This document shows positions 1-10,318 of a stretch of DNA of 64,000 nt, one piece after another. The DNA comes from Canna indica. Lineage: Eukaryota > Streptophyta > Magnoliopsida > Zingiberales > Cannaceae. The DNA is taken from positions 33,730,001-33,794,000 of the forward strand of contig CP136896.1 of assembly GCA_034359265.1 (NCBI GenBank), read 5' to 3'. The position numbers and the translations under genes were made by a program. How positions within the stretch are numbered: position 1 is the stretch's first letter; the number at the start of each line of letters is the position of its first letter. The notes below the pieces were generated by a model. It saw nothing but the letters and a program-made list of their open reading frames with translations. It was not told the DNA's origin and did not search any database.

Positions 1-803
1 ACAAACTCAAATACAATGAAATAACAATAAAATACAACACTAAATAGAGCAATAAATCAAACAATAAAATACTTAGCTCAACAATAAGATTTCTAGCTTC
101 TTCTTGATGCCTTTGATGATGAAGCAATGAAGTAAAGGCTCAATCAAAGAGATGAAAGGTTCAAACTACGGTTTTCACAAGATTGGCTCAATGAGGGCTT
201 AGAATTGATCATAATATGGCTCAAGGAGGTTAGAAGTGATCAACATCAAGGAGGAAGACTCTCATGACTTTCTATTTATAAGCCATTAAGAGAAGAGAGA
301 GCTCCCCTCTTCTCAACAAGCAGATTTTTGCTTGTTACCGATGTCGCAGGTCCGGTTGATCATCGGTCGATCGACCAAGTGGCTAACCGAGCAATCAGAG
401 CCCTAGTGTGCTTTCTGGGCTCATTCCAGTCGACCGGTCAATCAACCGGCCGTAGAGTACCGGTACTCTACGTAGTGTACTTGTACTCTAAATTGAGTTT
501 CAGTCGATTTCTTTCTTCGGTTCGGGTTTCGGATTACGAATTTGGTTCTTTAAGGGTCTTAGCATTATAAAGAGGATTTTATAATTTATATAAACATCCT
601 AAACCTAAACTCTATCTTCCTGACGAAACTGAGCGCGTTGACCAACGTCCTTTCGATTTTCCGATTTCTCTGATATTTTCGATCTTGGACGTCGAGCGCT
701 AACCGATATGGAACTCGAAAATATTTCTCAATGAAACATCAGTTCTATGTTTGTTATCATCAAAACCGAGATTAAGACCAAGGTAGAAAACCTTAGGCCA
801 ACA
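1..803 (-). mobile_element. Sirevirus-like Copia LTR, cut by the window edge
   Basis: On the minus strand this LTR begins with TGTTGGCCTAAGG at 803 and runs leftwards off the window. It shares its start, promoter block and downstream part with the LTRs at 7277-8975, 12816-14148, 27895-28817 and 49781-51614. A TATA box (TATAAATA on the minus strand) lies at 273-280 and an upstream hairpin at 315-336. The sequence to the right of 803 is Gypsy gag, so this LTR, or the element it belongs to, inserted into that gag. The internal region, if any, is outside the window, so solo LTR and full element cannot be separated. Confidence 0.85.
315..336 (-). promoter_or_regulatory. LTR hairpin upstream of TATA
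   Basis: The arms AACAAGCA (315-322) and TGCTTGTT (329-336) are perfectly complementary over 8 bp. They lie 34 bp upstream of the minus-strand TATA box at 273-280. Other LTR copies have different arm bases that also pair. Confidence 0.6.
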
Positions 804-1391
804 TTACGATGTACGGACGACCCTATACTGCACCTGACGATGTTCAGGACCATGATGCTCTACCACAGAGCAACCGACCCTGCACTTTGCAGAGCTTTTC
901 CAACTTTTATGGGAAAAACCACTTTGTTGTGGTTTGCTTCCCTCCCACCGAGGTCTATTCATTCCTTCGAGGAGCTCTCCCGCGTCTTCCTCAATTGGTT
1001 CACCACATCACAGGTCTACCACAATATCGAGGACGCCCTCCACTATGTCAGGCAGGGGCAACAAGTGCCTCTAAGGGAATACATGTGTAGGTTCCAGGCC
1101 AAAGCGGCCGAAATCCCCAATCTCGACCCTTGAGTCGAATTCTACTCCATTAAACTCGGGCTAAAACCTGGATACTTTGCCAACCAGATCGCCCTGATGG
1201 AGCCCAAGGACATGATCAAGTTCCAGGAGAAAGCCGCTAGCTTCATAAAGATGGAAGAACTTCGAGAAGCTAAAAAGGCCAACATGCAGAATCTCAAAGC
1301 CGCTATCAAAGATAAAAAATCCAAAAAGGTGGACAGAAAAAGCCAAGACCGCAGCCGCCACGAGCAAAACAATGCTAGAGGGCTGAGGTGA
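804..1391 (+). pseudogene. Ty3/Gypsy gag fragment
   Basis: This reads as the retrotransposon gag capsid domain of a Tat/Athila-like Gypsy element. Conserved features are a TDPALCRAF block, WFASLP, the SFEEL and WFTTS helices and the REYMCRF motif. A lysine- and glutamate-rich tail follows. One in-frame stop (TGA, 1131-1133) splits it, and reading continues in the same frame to 1391. An open frame that starts at 747 takes its first residues from the neighbouring LTR and is a chimera; true gag homology starts after 803. Gag normally forms the virus-like particle; this copy is broken and has no start. Confidence 0.8.
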
Positions 1392-2325
1392 TCACCACCT
1401 CGCCCGAATGCCCTATTGATGTTTGGCTTATTTTATGTTGGTTGTATTTGGCAAAAGCTATTCCTGTTGTGGATATTGATATAGTGTATATATATATATT
1501 ATATATATGATATTATTCTTGTGATATATATTGTATATATATGTGTATTTATATATACCTGCTTTATGGCGTTGGTCATTCATTTGGTGGAGTTATGGTC
1601 ATCATGGAGCTAGGCGTTTTCTTGAGTTTTTGTGGAGTAATGGTTGGACTTGCGGTTGAGTTATTGTGAAGTAATGGATGGTCGACTGTATCTTATGGAT
1701 TGCCTATTTTGTTTATAAAAGAAAGAGATTGTTTGAGTGATTTATTCACTCCTATGTGCTAAAACAGTGTTGCCAAAATTATGAGGAGATTGTAATATTG
1801 AGAGTGTGTGGATCGTAGGCAACAAACTTCTACAAATCAACTTCAATCCATAAGGGATTTGAGCCATTGAACTCACTACAATGCGAAGATCGTGTGGAGG
1901 ATAAAACTCTATGATTGAGTTGTCATAGAGAGGCAAATGGTTACTACTTGTAATAGCAAGAAGTGTTTTTATTATTTTCGATTCACTTTAGTACTGGAAG
2001 TAGGATTTCAGTGTGCGAAATCTTGATACTTGTAGTGTACTTTGTTGATAGTGGATTTGGCATCTGTCCAATGAGGGCCCCGCAGATTAGGTGACAAGAT
2101 TGTCACTGAACTACGTAAACAAATCTTTTGTGTGTTTGCATATTTTTATTTTTAACTTTATATCTGCTGCTCACTGTCTTAAGCTAGTTCCAATATTAGT
2201 TGCAACTCATGTGCAACTGACTCTTAGCAAAAAGTTTCCATAAAGACTATCTTGACATACCCGATTTGAAAGGTAAAATCCTTTTCGGTAAAAAAAAAGG
2301 TACAATCCTTTCAATTCTAAGAAGG
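1392..2325. other. Unassigned insertion in Gypsy gag
   Basis: Gag homology stops near 1391 and resumes near 2326, so about 0.9 kb was probably inserted. It has no coding signal. It holds a TA-rich microsatellite (about 1478-1556). Its layout, with a transcribed-looking 3' part ending in a short AT-rich stretch, resembles a solo LTR, but I could not find matching TG/CA ends with a 5-bp duplication. Confidence 0.4.
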
Positions 2326-3440
2326 AAACTATCATTCGCGATATCTACCACTTGAAGCTTATCAGGTACCCCGCCAACGCGGAAAAGCAAAAGGTAGGGG
2401 TGAGCAAAAAACCCCGGTTTTTTGGTTAACCAGAAAATCGGTCCGAAATCGAACCATTTTTTTTGGTTTCGGTTTTTATTTTTGGAAAAATCGGTTTTCG
2501 ATTTCGGTTTCGGTCCGAGAGGTAAAAAGTTCACCGATTTCGGTTAACCGACTGGTTCGATATAATTTATTAATTTTTAATAATATATATATTAAATAAT
2601 GATTTATAAATTATAAAAAAATTATAAAAAATTACAAAAAATTATAAAAATTATTAAAAATATTAAAAAATTATAAAATATTTAAAAATATTAAAAAACA
2701 TTTAAAAATATTAAAAATATTAAAAAATATTAAAAAATATTAAAAAAATATTAAAAAATATTAAAAAATATTAAAAAATAAAAAAATAAAAAAATAAAAA
2801 AATAAAAAAATAAGTTTTTGTAGAACATTATCTTGGTTCAAGTGGTTTCACTTTTTTTCTTTCTCAATGAGAATTCGGTATTTGTTTGAATTTTTCTCCA
2901 TGATTTGCATAATATTATTATGTTTATAGGTTAAAATTTTTTATTAGTTAATTGGAAATTATCGGTTAACCGAATCGAAAAAATCGAAACCGAAATAACG
3001 GTTAACCGAAGTTAATGGACCGATTTACGGTTAATGGTTTTGAAAAACCGAAGTTAATGGACCGATTTATTTTTTTGCTAATGGACCAGTTAATCGGTCC
3101 ATGCTCACCCTTAGCAAAAGCCACCCCCCAACGTCGATATGAGCAAGAAGTGCACCTTCCATGATACCTATGGACACACCACTGAGGACTCTGTAGTACT
3201 CGGTGAATAATTTGAAGATTTGGTCTGTGTAGGACATCTAGACAAATACATCCACCGACAAAGAGAACGAGGTCGGAGCAGGAGCCGCAACCCTCGACGA
3301 CGAAGTCGAACACCTCCGAATCCCCACTCAGGTCATAGGGAGAACAACCGAGCTGATTGCTTGGGAAATGAGCTCTGAGAAGTTATCGACTACATCGTCG
3401 GTGGATTTGCTAGAGGCGAAGAGTCGAGCTTGGCCAGAAA
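2326..3440 (+). pseudogene. Ty3/Gypsy gag C-terminal part, split by a MITE
   Basis: Gag resumes at about 2326 with a stretch ending in KLIRYPANAEKQK. It is interrupted at 2394 by the MITE and continues at 3122. The part after the MITE has a zinc-knuckle-like block (CTFHDTYGHTTED, with the expected last Cys changed) and an arginine/serine-rich stretch. Two in-frame stops are visible near 3210 and 3375. It lies upstream of the protease remnant in the same element. Confidence 0.65.
2395..3113. mobile_element. hAT-type MITE (GGGTGAGCA family)
   Basis: The ends are inverted repeats, TAGGGGTGAGCA at 2395 and TGCTCACCCTTA ending at 3113. The flanks are gcaaaagg (2387-2394) and gcaaaagc (3114-3121), an 8-bp target duplication with one mismatch. 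Subterminal parts are rich in cggttaaccg-like words in both orientations, and the core is a long AT-rich stretch of (A)nTATT units (about 2570-2815). There is no coding capacity. 8-bp duplications are typical of hAT elements. A relative lies at 23780-24439. Confidence 0.85.
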
Positions 3441-3446
3441 GAGATC

Positions 3447-3838
3447 ATGGCAGTCGATAGCACCCCTCACCCAGACCAGCCCATCTCCAAAACCCTACTA
3501 ATATCATTTTATGAATCTGATTTTCACGAAACTGATCAAAACCTACACGACCTGGTTGTAATTTCTATGATTGCAGGAAACTTTATCATCAAAAAAGACC
3601 TAATCGACCAAGGCAGCTCTACCGACATCCTTTTTTACTCCACCTTTGAGAAAATGCAATTAACAGAAGTCTCACTCACCCCATACAAAAGAAACTTTGT
3701 AGGATTCTCGAGAGAAAGGGTTGATATCCGAGGAGCCATAAGGCTAAGGACGACATTCAACTCTCAACCAAAAGCAAAGACGATTGATGTGTAGTGCCTA
3801 GTCATCAACATCTCCAGCCCATATCATATGATCCTAGG
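3447..3838 (+). pseudogene. Ty3/Gypsy aspartic protease fragment
   Basis: The frame contains an IDQGSSTDILF active-site block and a downstream YHMILGR flap/C-terminal motif, both typical of the protease of Tat/Athila-like plant Gypsy elements. A TAG stop at about 3792-3794 precedes the last motif. Homology ends abruptly at 3838, where a Sirevirus-like LTR that lacks its own 5' end begins. This is a deletion junction, not a clean insertion. Reverse transcriptase and integrase are missing. Confidence 0.75.
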
Positions 3839-4641
3839 ACGATCGTCCCGTCGGCAACGGGTTGAAAAATGCCCGTTGACGAGCCTTGTGAGTTGGGGGG
3901 TTATAAATACCCACCTAATCTCTCTTCCTTGTGGTTGTTGATGCTTTTAAACCTCAAAAAGTGATCCTTAGCATCTCCTAAGCTCTTTCTTGATCAAATC
4001 CATTTAACATAGCTCTTGATCCCTTAATCTCAAGTGTTCTTCATTGGAGGGCTTTTCAAGGGTGCTAGGCTCAAGAAGAAGAGATGTTCTCATTATGATA
4101 ACTCATCTTCACTCTCTTCTTGTGATAGATTTGTTTTTGATTTATTTTACTTTGATTTACTTGTGTGTGTAAAAGACCTAGTGTGTGGTCTTATGAGTAA
4201 GTGGTTACCTTGGTGTAGAAGGTGTAAAACCACTTGTGTAAACTAAGTTATGAGTAGGTCTTAGGAATTGAGGTGTGAAAGCTCACTCGGTAGGAAGGCG
4301 GGATACTTCGGGGTATGAAAGTGTCTTCAAGGTGAGTTTAGGGTCTTTCCGGTTTAAAGTCCTCGATTGTAAGCTACTCGTAATTTAGTGGATTTGAGTG
4401 TGAAATCCTAACCGTGGTGCTTAGGTAGTGGAGTAGGCATTGAGGCCGAACCACTATAACTCATTGTGTTAGCATTGATGTATTGGTTGTGTTAATTGTT
4501 TTATCATTAATCGCTTCCGTATTTAGTCGTTATGTTGTGAATTGCCTAAGTAGTTTTTAAAAAGATTAAAATTGGATTTAGGCAAAAAGATTTAGTTAAC
4601 ATACTATTCACCCCCCCTCTAGTGTGGCCATTTCACCAATA
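3839..4641 (+). mobile_element. Sirevirus-like LTR 1 (5' truncated)
   Basis: Only the promoter-to-end part of the LTR is present. It starts just before the hairpin, has TATAAATA at 3902-3909 and ends with CACCAATA at 4641 where other copies have CACCAACA. The TGTTGGCC start and the upstream palindromic block are missing. Confidence 0.85.
3856..3909 (+). promoter_or_regulatory. LTR 1 hairpin and TATA box
   Basis: Arms AACGGG (3856-3861) and CCCGTT (3872-3877) pair. TATAAATA starts at 3902, 24 bp after the right arm. This spacing equals that in LTRs 2 and 3. Confidence 0.6.
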
Positions 4642-4657
4642 TTTGGTATTAGAGCGG
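4642..4657 (+). promoter_or_regulatory. Primer binding site, unit 1
   Basis: TTTGGTATTAGAGCGG directly follows the LTR. It matches the usual TGGTATCAGAGC site for initiator tRNA-Met except for one C to T change. Confidence 0.8.
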
Positions 4658-4709
4658 ATCGTAGATTGAGATTTTACCATCTCCTCTACATCGTTTCTCG
4701 ATCCGAAAA

Positions 4710-5423
4710 ATTGCACTAGTGAGTTTAGCGTCTTCACCTCCTAGGTTCGATGCCTCGAAGTTTGATCTTTGGAAATATAGGATGTACACATACTTAAAGA
4801 CTAAAGGTGTTGGTGTCCTTAACATGTTAAGACTAGAATTCATTGAACCTAAGGTTGACATGCATGCTTGGAGTGAATTAGATAAGAGAATGTTTAAGTA
4901 TAATGGAGATGCCATGAATTGTATTCTTTGCACATTACCAAATGACATCTTAGATAAAGTCATGCATTGCTCTTCGGCATATGATTTATGGGCCACTTTA
5001 AATGTTTTATATGATTATGTCAAAATTGAAGAAATTGGCACTTTTGATGAAGATGGTGATAACAATGGTCACTCACCTACTACTAATCTCGGTTTTGATG
5101 CCCAAAGTGCTTCTAGTCAAAGGAGCAACTGTAAGAGCCGAAAATGAAAGGTGATTTGTCATGTTTGCAAGGAAAAGAGACATGTGAAGAAAAATTGGCC
5201 TATCGTGATGAACAAAATAAGGAAGAGGTCAAGTACTTCTACCTCCACATCTCACTCATTTGAAGCACCCTCTAGTCATGACTATGAAGCCACATCCAAA
5301 GTTTGCCTCATGGTTGCAAATAATGAGGTACTTTTTTCTTCACCTAGTCATGATAATTATAATGATAGTACTAGCTCTTTTAGTTCACATGAAATGCCAT
5401 ATGATGAGTTAATTAGTAAGTGA
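4710..5423 (+). pseudogene. Sirevirus-like gag, decayed copy (unit 1)
   Basis: This is the counterpart of the open gag at 9044-10318, about as far as its zinc knuckle and Ser-rich spacer. The start codon is lost (ATG to ATT, 4710-4712). A CGA to TGA change makes a stop at 5145-5147, and the frame continues at 5151. The zinc knuckle has lost its last ligand: CHVCKEKRHVKKNW has Trp in place of the final Cys. The coiled-coil half is absent: the sequence after about 5410 joins directly to the non-coding internal region. It is therefore not functional. Confidence 0.85.
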
Positions 5424-7260
5424 ATATAAGAAAGTGTCCATAAGTAAGTGAATTGAGGAACATGTTTAGATTTACTTATGTTAGGTGTCCATAGGTTTAA
5501 GTTTGAAAAATTATGAGTAAATGATAAGATTGATACTTAGCAAGTTTCATGATAACTAGTTTAGTTTTGAATGAAACCATGCTAGGTTGATATCTTGACT
5601 TAAGGATATTATTATTATCTCAAACTTGACATACACCTTTTATATGATCATTATGTGGTGTCATAAAAGTTTGAATAAAAACTGAGCACGTTTTGAAAAA
5701 TAACTGAAAATTATGCAAATGCCATTGAAATTTTAGTATTTTCGGTTATTTCTAGAAAAATATAAAAAAATTATTTTTAACTAGTTCTTGAAATTGCACA
5801 TCCATTGAAAAATCTAGTTTCTTCAATAAAAATTTCAAAAATTTTCATCAAGAATCTAATTTATAGTCGAATTTTGAAGTTGGATTTCAGAAATACAAAG
5901 TATCATCCTCTTGAAATATCATTTTTTCCAATACTTTGATTTTTCATCGAAAACTTCAAATGAAACTTTGTGTATATTATTTTGATTCCATTTCTAATAT
6001 CATTTACACCATTACTTGAGTAAAATCATTTTTAGGAATGATTTTGATAACATGAATGATAGTTAGAAATATCAGTTTTTCATTGAAATCAAGATAGGAT
6101 AAAAAATAAATTTAGAGAATTCATTTTGAGCTCAAACTTGACACACACATCTTAAATGATGTCTGGAAAGTTTGAAAAAAATTTGACAACTTTTGAAAAA
6201 AAAAACCTAAAATTTATGAAAATACCCTTGGAATTTTAGGAATTTTATGAATTTATAGAAAACCGATTTTGGACTGCTTCTTGAATCTGTAGATTCCTTG
6301 AAAAATCTACTTTGTCCAGATAAAGTTTCAAATTTTTTTGTCAAAAATATGATTTTATATGGATTTAAAAGTTTGAATTTTGTAAACTTGAAGTATACTT
6401 TGACCTAAGTCAATAAAGTGACTTAGAAATTTCATTTTAGACCTAAACTTGATTGATACACTTAGATTCACTCAGGTTAGATATCTAAGTACCTAAATTA
6501 GAGAAAGCATGAGAAGATAGCAAAATTTGATACTTAGCAATTTTCATATTTTCGTGTCTATTTCGAATGAAATCGTGCTAAGTTCATATTTCTATCAAAT
6601 GACATTCTTTTCACTTCGAACTTGATATAAATATTTTACATGACCATATCTTTGTATTTTGAAAGTTTGAATGAAATCCGTAAATGTTTGGAAAAATCTC
6701 ACTTATTTACAAAAATACCACTAAAGTATCACTCTCCTTAAATGCTCATTTTTTCCGATACTTTGAAACTTTCAACCGGTTTTCGAATGAGACTTGCAGT
6801 ATGATATTTTGAACTCACGTGTGGTATCGTTCTACTCATTTGAAGAGAAAAATCATTTCTAAAGTGATTTTTGACTCTTTGACCTATATTTGAAAATATC
6901 GATACTTAAGCTACTACATGATTCTTCGTTTTGGATTTCACTTATCATCTCACGATATCATGTATGATTTAGTCTCTTATTTGATGTTTGGTTTTCATCT
7001 CTTGAGTTGAGACTTTCGCGGTTTTGAAAAAATCTTTTAGAGTTTCAACTTTGACTTCTGGTTGACTTTTTTTGCCCTTTTTGATTGATGTCAAAAGGGA
7101 AGAAAAATATAGGTAAAATAGAAGAAAATATAGAAAAACCATGCATATAGATAGAGGAAGTATAATTATTTAGATATGCATGTTGATAGGGGAAGAAATC
7201 CCATATTTGATATTCTTTGCGCTTCGATTGAATATATTTTCTTAAGAATATTTGTCATCA
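5424..7260 (+). other. Non-coding internal region, unit 1
   Basis: No Copia pol motif is seen. Three blocks (from about 5460, 6120 and 6590) repeat the same order of degenerate words: a first part around aacttgacatacac, a middle part around gaaagtttgaataaa, then a third part around ccaatactttgattttt. These look like old duplications of several hundred bases. The same material occurs in reverse at 26786-27095 and 34293-35665. Near the right end short purine-rich tracts appear (about 7090-7105, 7150 and 7184-7199). Confidence 0.75.
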
Positions 7261-7276
7261 TCAAAAAGGGGGAGAT
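7261..7276 (+). promoter_or_regulatory. Polypurine tract, unit 1
   Basis: TCAAAAAGGGGGAGAT lies directly against the TG start of the next LTR at 7277. It is the expected primer site for plus-strand synthesis. Confidence 0.85.
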
Positions 7277-7757
7277 TGTTGGCCTAAGATTTTCTACCTT
7301 GGTCTTAATCTCAGTTTTGATGATAACAAACATGGAACTAATATTTCATTAAAAAATATTTTCAGGTTCCATATTGGTTGACACTTGATGTCCACGATCG
7401 GAATTATCAAAGAAATCAAAAAATCAAAAGGAAATTGGTCGACGCATTCGGATTCGTCGCGGAAATTTTTAGAAGTTCGACATGTGCACCAAAGATGCTT
7501 TGGACGAGTCTAGAGAACATCTGGGAAGCTCACCAAGTTGACGCATGTTAAAGGACGGAACCCGAAAATGAAGCGCGCAAGAAAAATACACGAAAAATTA
7601 GCCTCTACCCAGATTCAGTCGAGTGGCAGAAGACGAATATGGGCAGTAGGGTATTCAGTACCAAATGATGCCCAGAATTGGCAGAAGAGTTGTGATCGCT
7701 TGGGCAATCGGTCAGTCGGTCGATCGACGATCGACCGACCAACCACCGGGCGTCGAC

Positions 7758-7779
7758 AACGGGCAAAAAAATGCCCGTA
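7758..7779 (+). promoter_or_regulatory. Duplicated upstream hairpin in LTR 2
   Basis: AACGGGCA (7758-7765) pairs with TGCCCGT (7772-7778). It follows a palindromic run at about 7715-7740. No TATA box follows at the usual distance, so this looks like a displaced extra copy. Confidence 0.5.
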
Positions 7780-8197
7780 AATGTGTTTATTTAGAAAAAT
7801 GCCCGTTGATGAGCCTTTAATTAGATCCAATAAAATATAAACTCGGTAAACTCGCACAAACTCGGTCAAACTCGCGAGTAAACTTGGTCAAACTCGTGAT
7901 AAACTCAAATGAACTTGATTTGATGATAATTATTATGGATTGAACTTGTACTTTTATATTTTTATCTTTGAGTCATTGTGTGTGCTTTATTATGGACTTA
8001 GAATGCTTCATTATGTATGTATTAGACTTGTACTCTTATATACTTAAACTCTCGAGTTTAACAACCTTGGTAGTAGCCAATTCGGTCGACCAATCGATCG
8101 ATCGAAGTGCGCCCAGAAGCGGTAGAATGCCCCGATCACTTGGGCGGTCGATCCATCGGTCGACCGACGATCGACTAGCAAGCGATCGGGCGTCGCC

Positions 8198-8251
8198 AAT
8201 GGGCAGAAAAATGCCCGTTGACGAGCCTTGGTGTTTGGGGGGCTATAAATA
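8198..8251 (+). promoter_or_regulatory. LTR 2 hairpin and TATA box
   Basis: AATGGGCA (8198-8205) pairs with TGCCCGTT (8212-8219), with one T-G wobble. TATAAATA is at 8244-8251, 24 bp downstream of the right arm. Confidence 0.65.
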
Positions 8252-8975
8252 CCCAGTAGAATGCCCAATGTTGATGCTTTCAAGTCTCAAAGAGTGATCC
8301 TAAGCATCTCCTAAGCCCTTTCATGATCAAACCCACAAAACCTAGCTCTTGATCCCTCATCCTCAAGTGTTCTTCATTAAAGGGGTATTCAAGTTTGCCA
8401 GGCTCAAGAAGAAGAGGTGTCCTTATTGTGATAAGTTCTCTTTACTCTCTTCTTGTGATTAAGGTGTTTTTATTTTATTTTGATTTGATTTACTTGAGTT
8501 TGTAAGAAGACCTAGTGTGTGGTCTTGTGTATAAGTAGTTACCTTGGTGTAGAAGGTGTAAAGCCACTTCTGTAAACTAAGTTAGGAGTAGGTCTTAGGA
8601 ATTGAGGTGGGAAAGCTTACTCGGTAGGAAGGCGGGATACTTCCTAGTGTGGAAGTGCCTTCGAGGTGAGTGTAGGGTCTTTCCGGTGTAAATATCTCAA
8701 TTGTAAGCTACTCATAATTTAGTGGATTTAGTTTAGAAATCCTAAGCGGGGTGCTTAAGTGGTGGAGTAAGCATTGGGGCCGAACCACTATAAATCCTTG
8801 TGTTAGCATTGATATATTGCCTGTGTTAATTGTTTCATATTTATTTCTTCTGCTTGCTATTAATATCGTGCTTTGTCTAACTAATCAAAAAATGATTAAA
8901 ACTAGAATTAGGTGATAAAATTTAGTTAACACACTATTCACCCCCCTCCCCTCTAGTGTGGCCATTTCACCAACA

Positions 8976-8990
8976 TTTGGTATCAGAGCG
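8976..8990 (+). promoter_or_regulatory. Primer binding site, unit 2
   Basis: TTTGGTATCAGAGCG follows the LTR end at once. It is an exact match to the usual complement of the 3' end of plant initiator tRNA-Met. Confidence 0.9.
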
Positions 8991-9043
8991 GGTCGTAGAT
9001 TGAGATTTCACCATCTCCTCTACATCGTCTCTCGATCCGAAAA

Positions 9044-10318
9044 ATGACACTAGAGAGTTTAGCGTCTTCACCTCCTAGGTTCGATGTCTCGAACTTTGGT
9101 CTTTGGAAATATAGGATGTACACATATTTAAATACTAAGGGTTTTTGTGTCCTTAACATGTTAAGACTAGAATTCATTGAACCTAAGGTTGACATGCATG
9201 CTTTGAGTGAATTGGATAAGAAAATATTTAAGTATAATAGAGATGCCATGAATTATATACTTTGCACATTACCAAATGACATCCTAGATAAAGTCATGCA
9301 TTGCTCTTCGGCTTATGATTTATGGGTCACTTTAAATATTTTATATGATTATGCCAAAACCGAAGAGATTGGCACTTTTGATGAAGGTGGTGATGACAAT
9401 GGTCACTCACCTACTACTAATCTCAGTTTTGATGCCCATAGTGCTTCTAGCCAAAGGAGCAACTCTAAGAGCCGAAAACGAAAAGTGATTTGTCATGCTT
9501 GCAAGGAAAATGGGCATGTGAAGAAAAATTGCCCTACCATGGTGAACAAAGCTAGGAAGAGGTCAAGTGCTTTCACCTCCACATCTTACTCAAATGAAGC
9601 ATCCTCTTTTCATGACCATGAAGCCACTTTGAAAGTTTGCCTCATAGATGCTAATGATGAGGTACACTCTTCTCCTTCTAGTCATGCTAATGATAATAAT
9701 AATCCTAGCTCTACTAGTTCTCTTGACATATCATATAATGAGTTAGAAGATGAATACAAGAAAGTATATGCCTTGTTTGTTAAAAAGGATAATGAAAATA
9801 AAAGATTGAAGAAAGATAATATAAGGCTTAACTCTCATGTGGATGAACTAAAATTGGAAAATGAGAGAATGAAATCTAGTTCTTTTGATTATTCCCATGA
9901 TAGGTTAAAACTTGAGCTTAAGGACTTAAAGCTTGAGAATGAAAATTTGAAACTTGAGAATTCAAAAATTATAAGTCAAAACAACAATTTGAAATCTCAA
10001 TCTAAAGCCTTATATCTATATCTTGATTCATTAAAAAATGAGGTTGTGTCCTTAAATAAGAAAGTAAACGAATTGAAAAATATTTCATTTCTTAAGAACA
10101 CTAGAAATGCTTATGTAAAGAATGCCAATGTTTATTATCATTCTCATGCTATGCATTCTACCATTAGACCTCATGATCATAAGAAAAATAATGATTTTTC
10201 TAAGAATGCTCATACTCATCATGTTTCACATGTCAAGCATTCAAATGATAGATCTAATGTCCATAGCATAAATGAAAAGAAATTCAATGGACATTATTTT
10301 TGTTGTGGTATTTTTTAA
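9044..10318 (+). CDS. gag: Sirevirus-like Copia gag (open, 424 aa)
   Basis: The ATG at 9044 is the first after the primer binding site. The N-terminal 120 residues carry a truncated Copia gag helical domain, with an LWKYRMYTYL block near residue 25 and a YDLWVTLNILYDYAK block near residue 100. A zinc knuckle of CX2CX4HX4C form (CHACKENGHVKKNC) lies near residue 150. A Ser/Asn-rich spacer follows. Residues about 225-340 are a leucine- and lysine-rich coiled coil with repeated LKLEN words, a feature of Sirevirus gag. After the TAA at 10316-10318 the same frame goes on with a second knuckle-like His/Cys block and a VPKV motif seen before protease in Sireviruses, so this stop is probably premature. 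Gag would form particles; no pol follows. Confidence 0.85.
   Translation: MTLESLASSPPRFDVSNFGLWKYRMYTYLNTKGFCVLNMLRLEFIEPKVDMHALSELDKKIFKYNRDAMNYILCTLPNDILDKVMHCSSAYDLWVTLNILYDYAKTEEIGTFDEGGDDNGHSPTTNLSFDAHSASSQRSNSKSRKRKVICHACKENGHVKKNCPTMVNKARKRSSAFTSTSYSNEASSFHDHEATLKVCLIDANDEVHSSPSSHANDNNNPSSTSSLDISYNELEDEYKKVYALFVKKDNENKRLKKDNIRLNSHVDELKLENERMKSSSFDYSHDRLKLELKDLKLENENLKLENSKIISQNNNLKSQSKALYLYLDSLKNEVVSLNKKVNELKNISFLKNTRNAYVKNANVYYHSHAMHSTIRPHDHKKNNDFSKNAHTHHVSHVKHSNDRSNVHSINEKKFNGHYFCCGIF

Larger units (their letters stand above)
7277..8975 (+). mobile_element. Sirevirus-like LTR 2 (shared, 1699 bp)
   Basis: It starts TGTTGGCC and ends CACCAACA. It is 366 bp longer than LTR 3. The extra length lies in the U3 part, roughly 7620-8066, where the palindromic block and hairpin occur twice, with an additional half hairpin at about 7795-7810. 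The downstream copy (8198-8219) is followed by TATAAATA at 8244-8251. The upstream copy is separated from any TATA box. This LTR lies between two internal regions and belongs to both. Confidence 0.9.

Noticed and set aside
747..1133. Open frame that starts in LTR sequence and runs into gag
   Set aside because: The first 19 residues come from the LTR at 1-803; only the part after 803 has gag homology.
1142..1372. Minus-strand open frames opposite Gypsy gag
   Set aside because: They lie antisense to the gag fragment and show no domain; they are shadows.
1415..2250. Solo LTR with TGATGTTTGGC start
   Set aside because: No CA end with a matching 5-bp duplication could be found, so it is left as unassigned.
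7538..8297. Arg/Ser/Asp-rich open frames in Sirevirus-like LTRs (also 13048-13470, 28138-28615, 50431-50882)
   Set aside because: They are produced by the tcggtcgacc palindromes; composition follows the repeat and no domain is seen.
8976..8990. Possible tRNA-related gene
   Set aside because: Only the complement of a tRNA 3' end (primer binding site) is present, not a tRNA gene.
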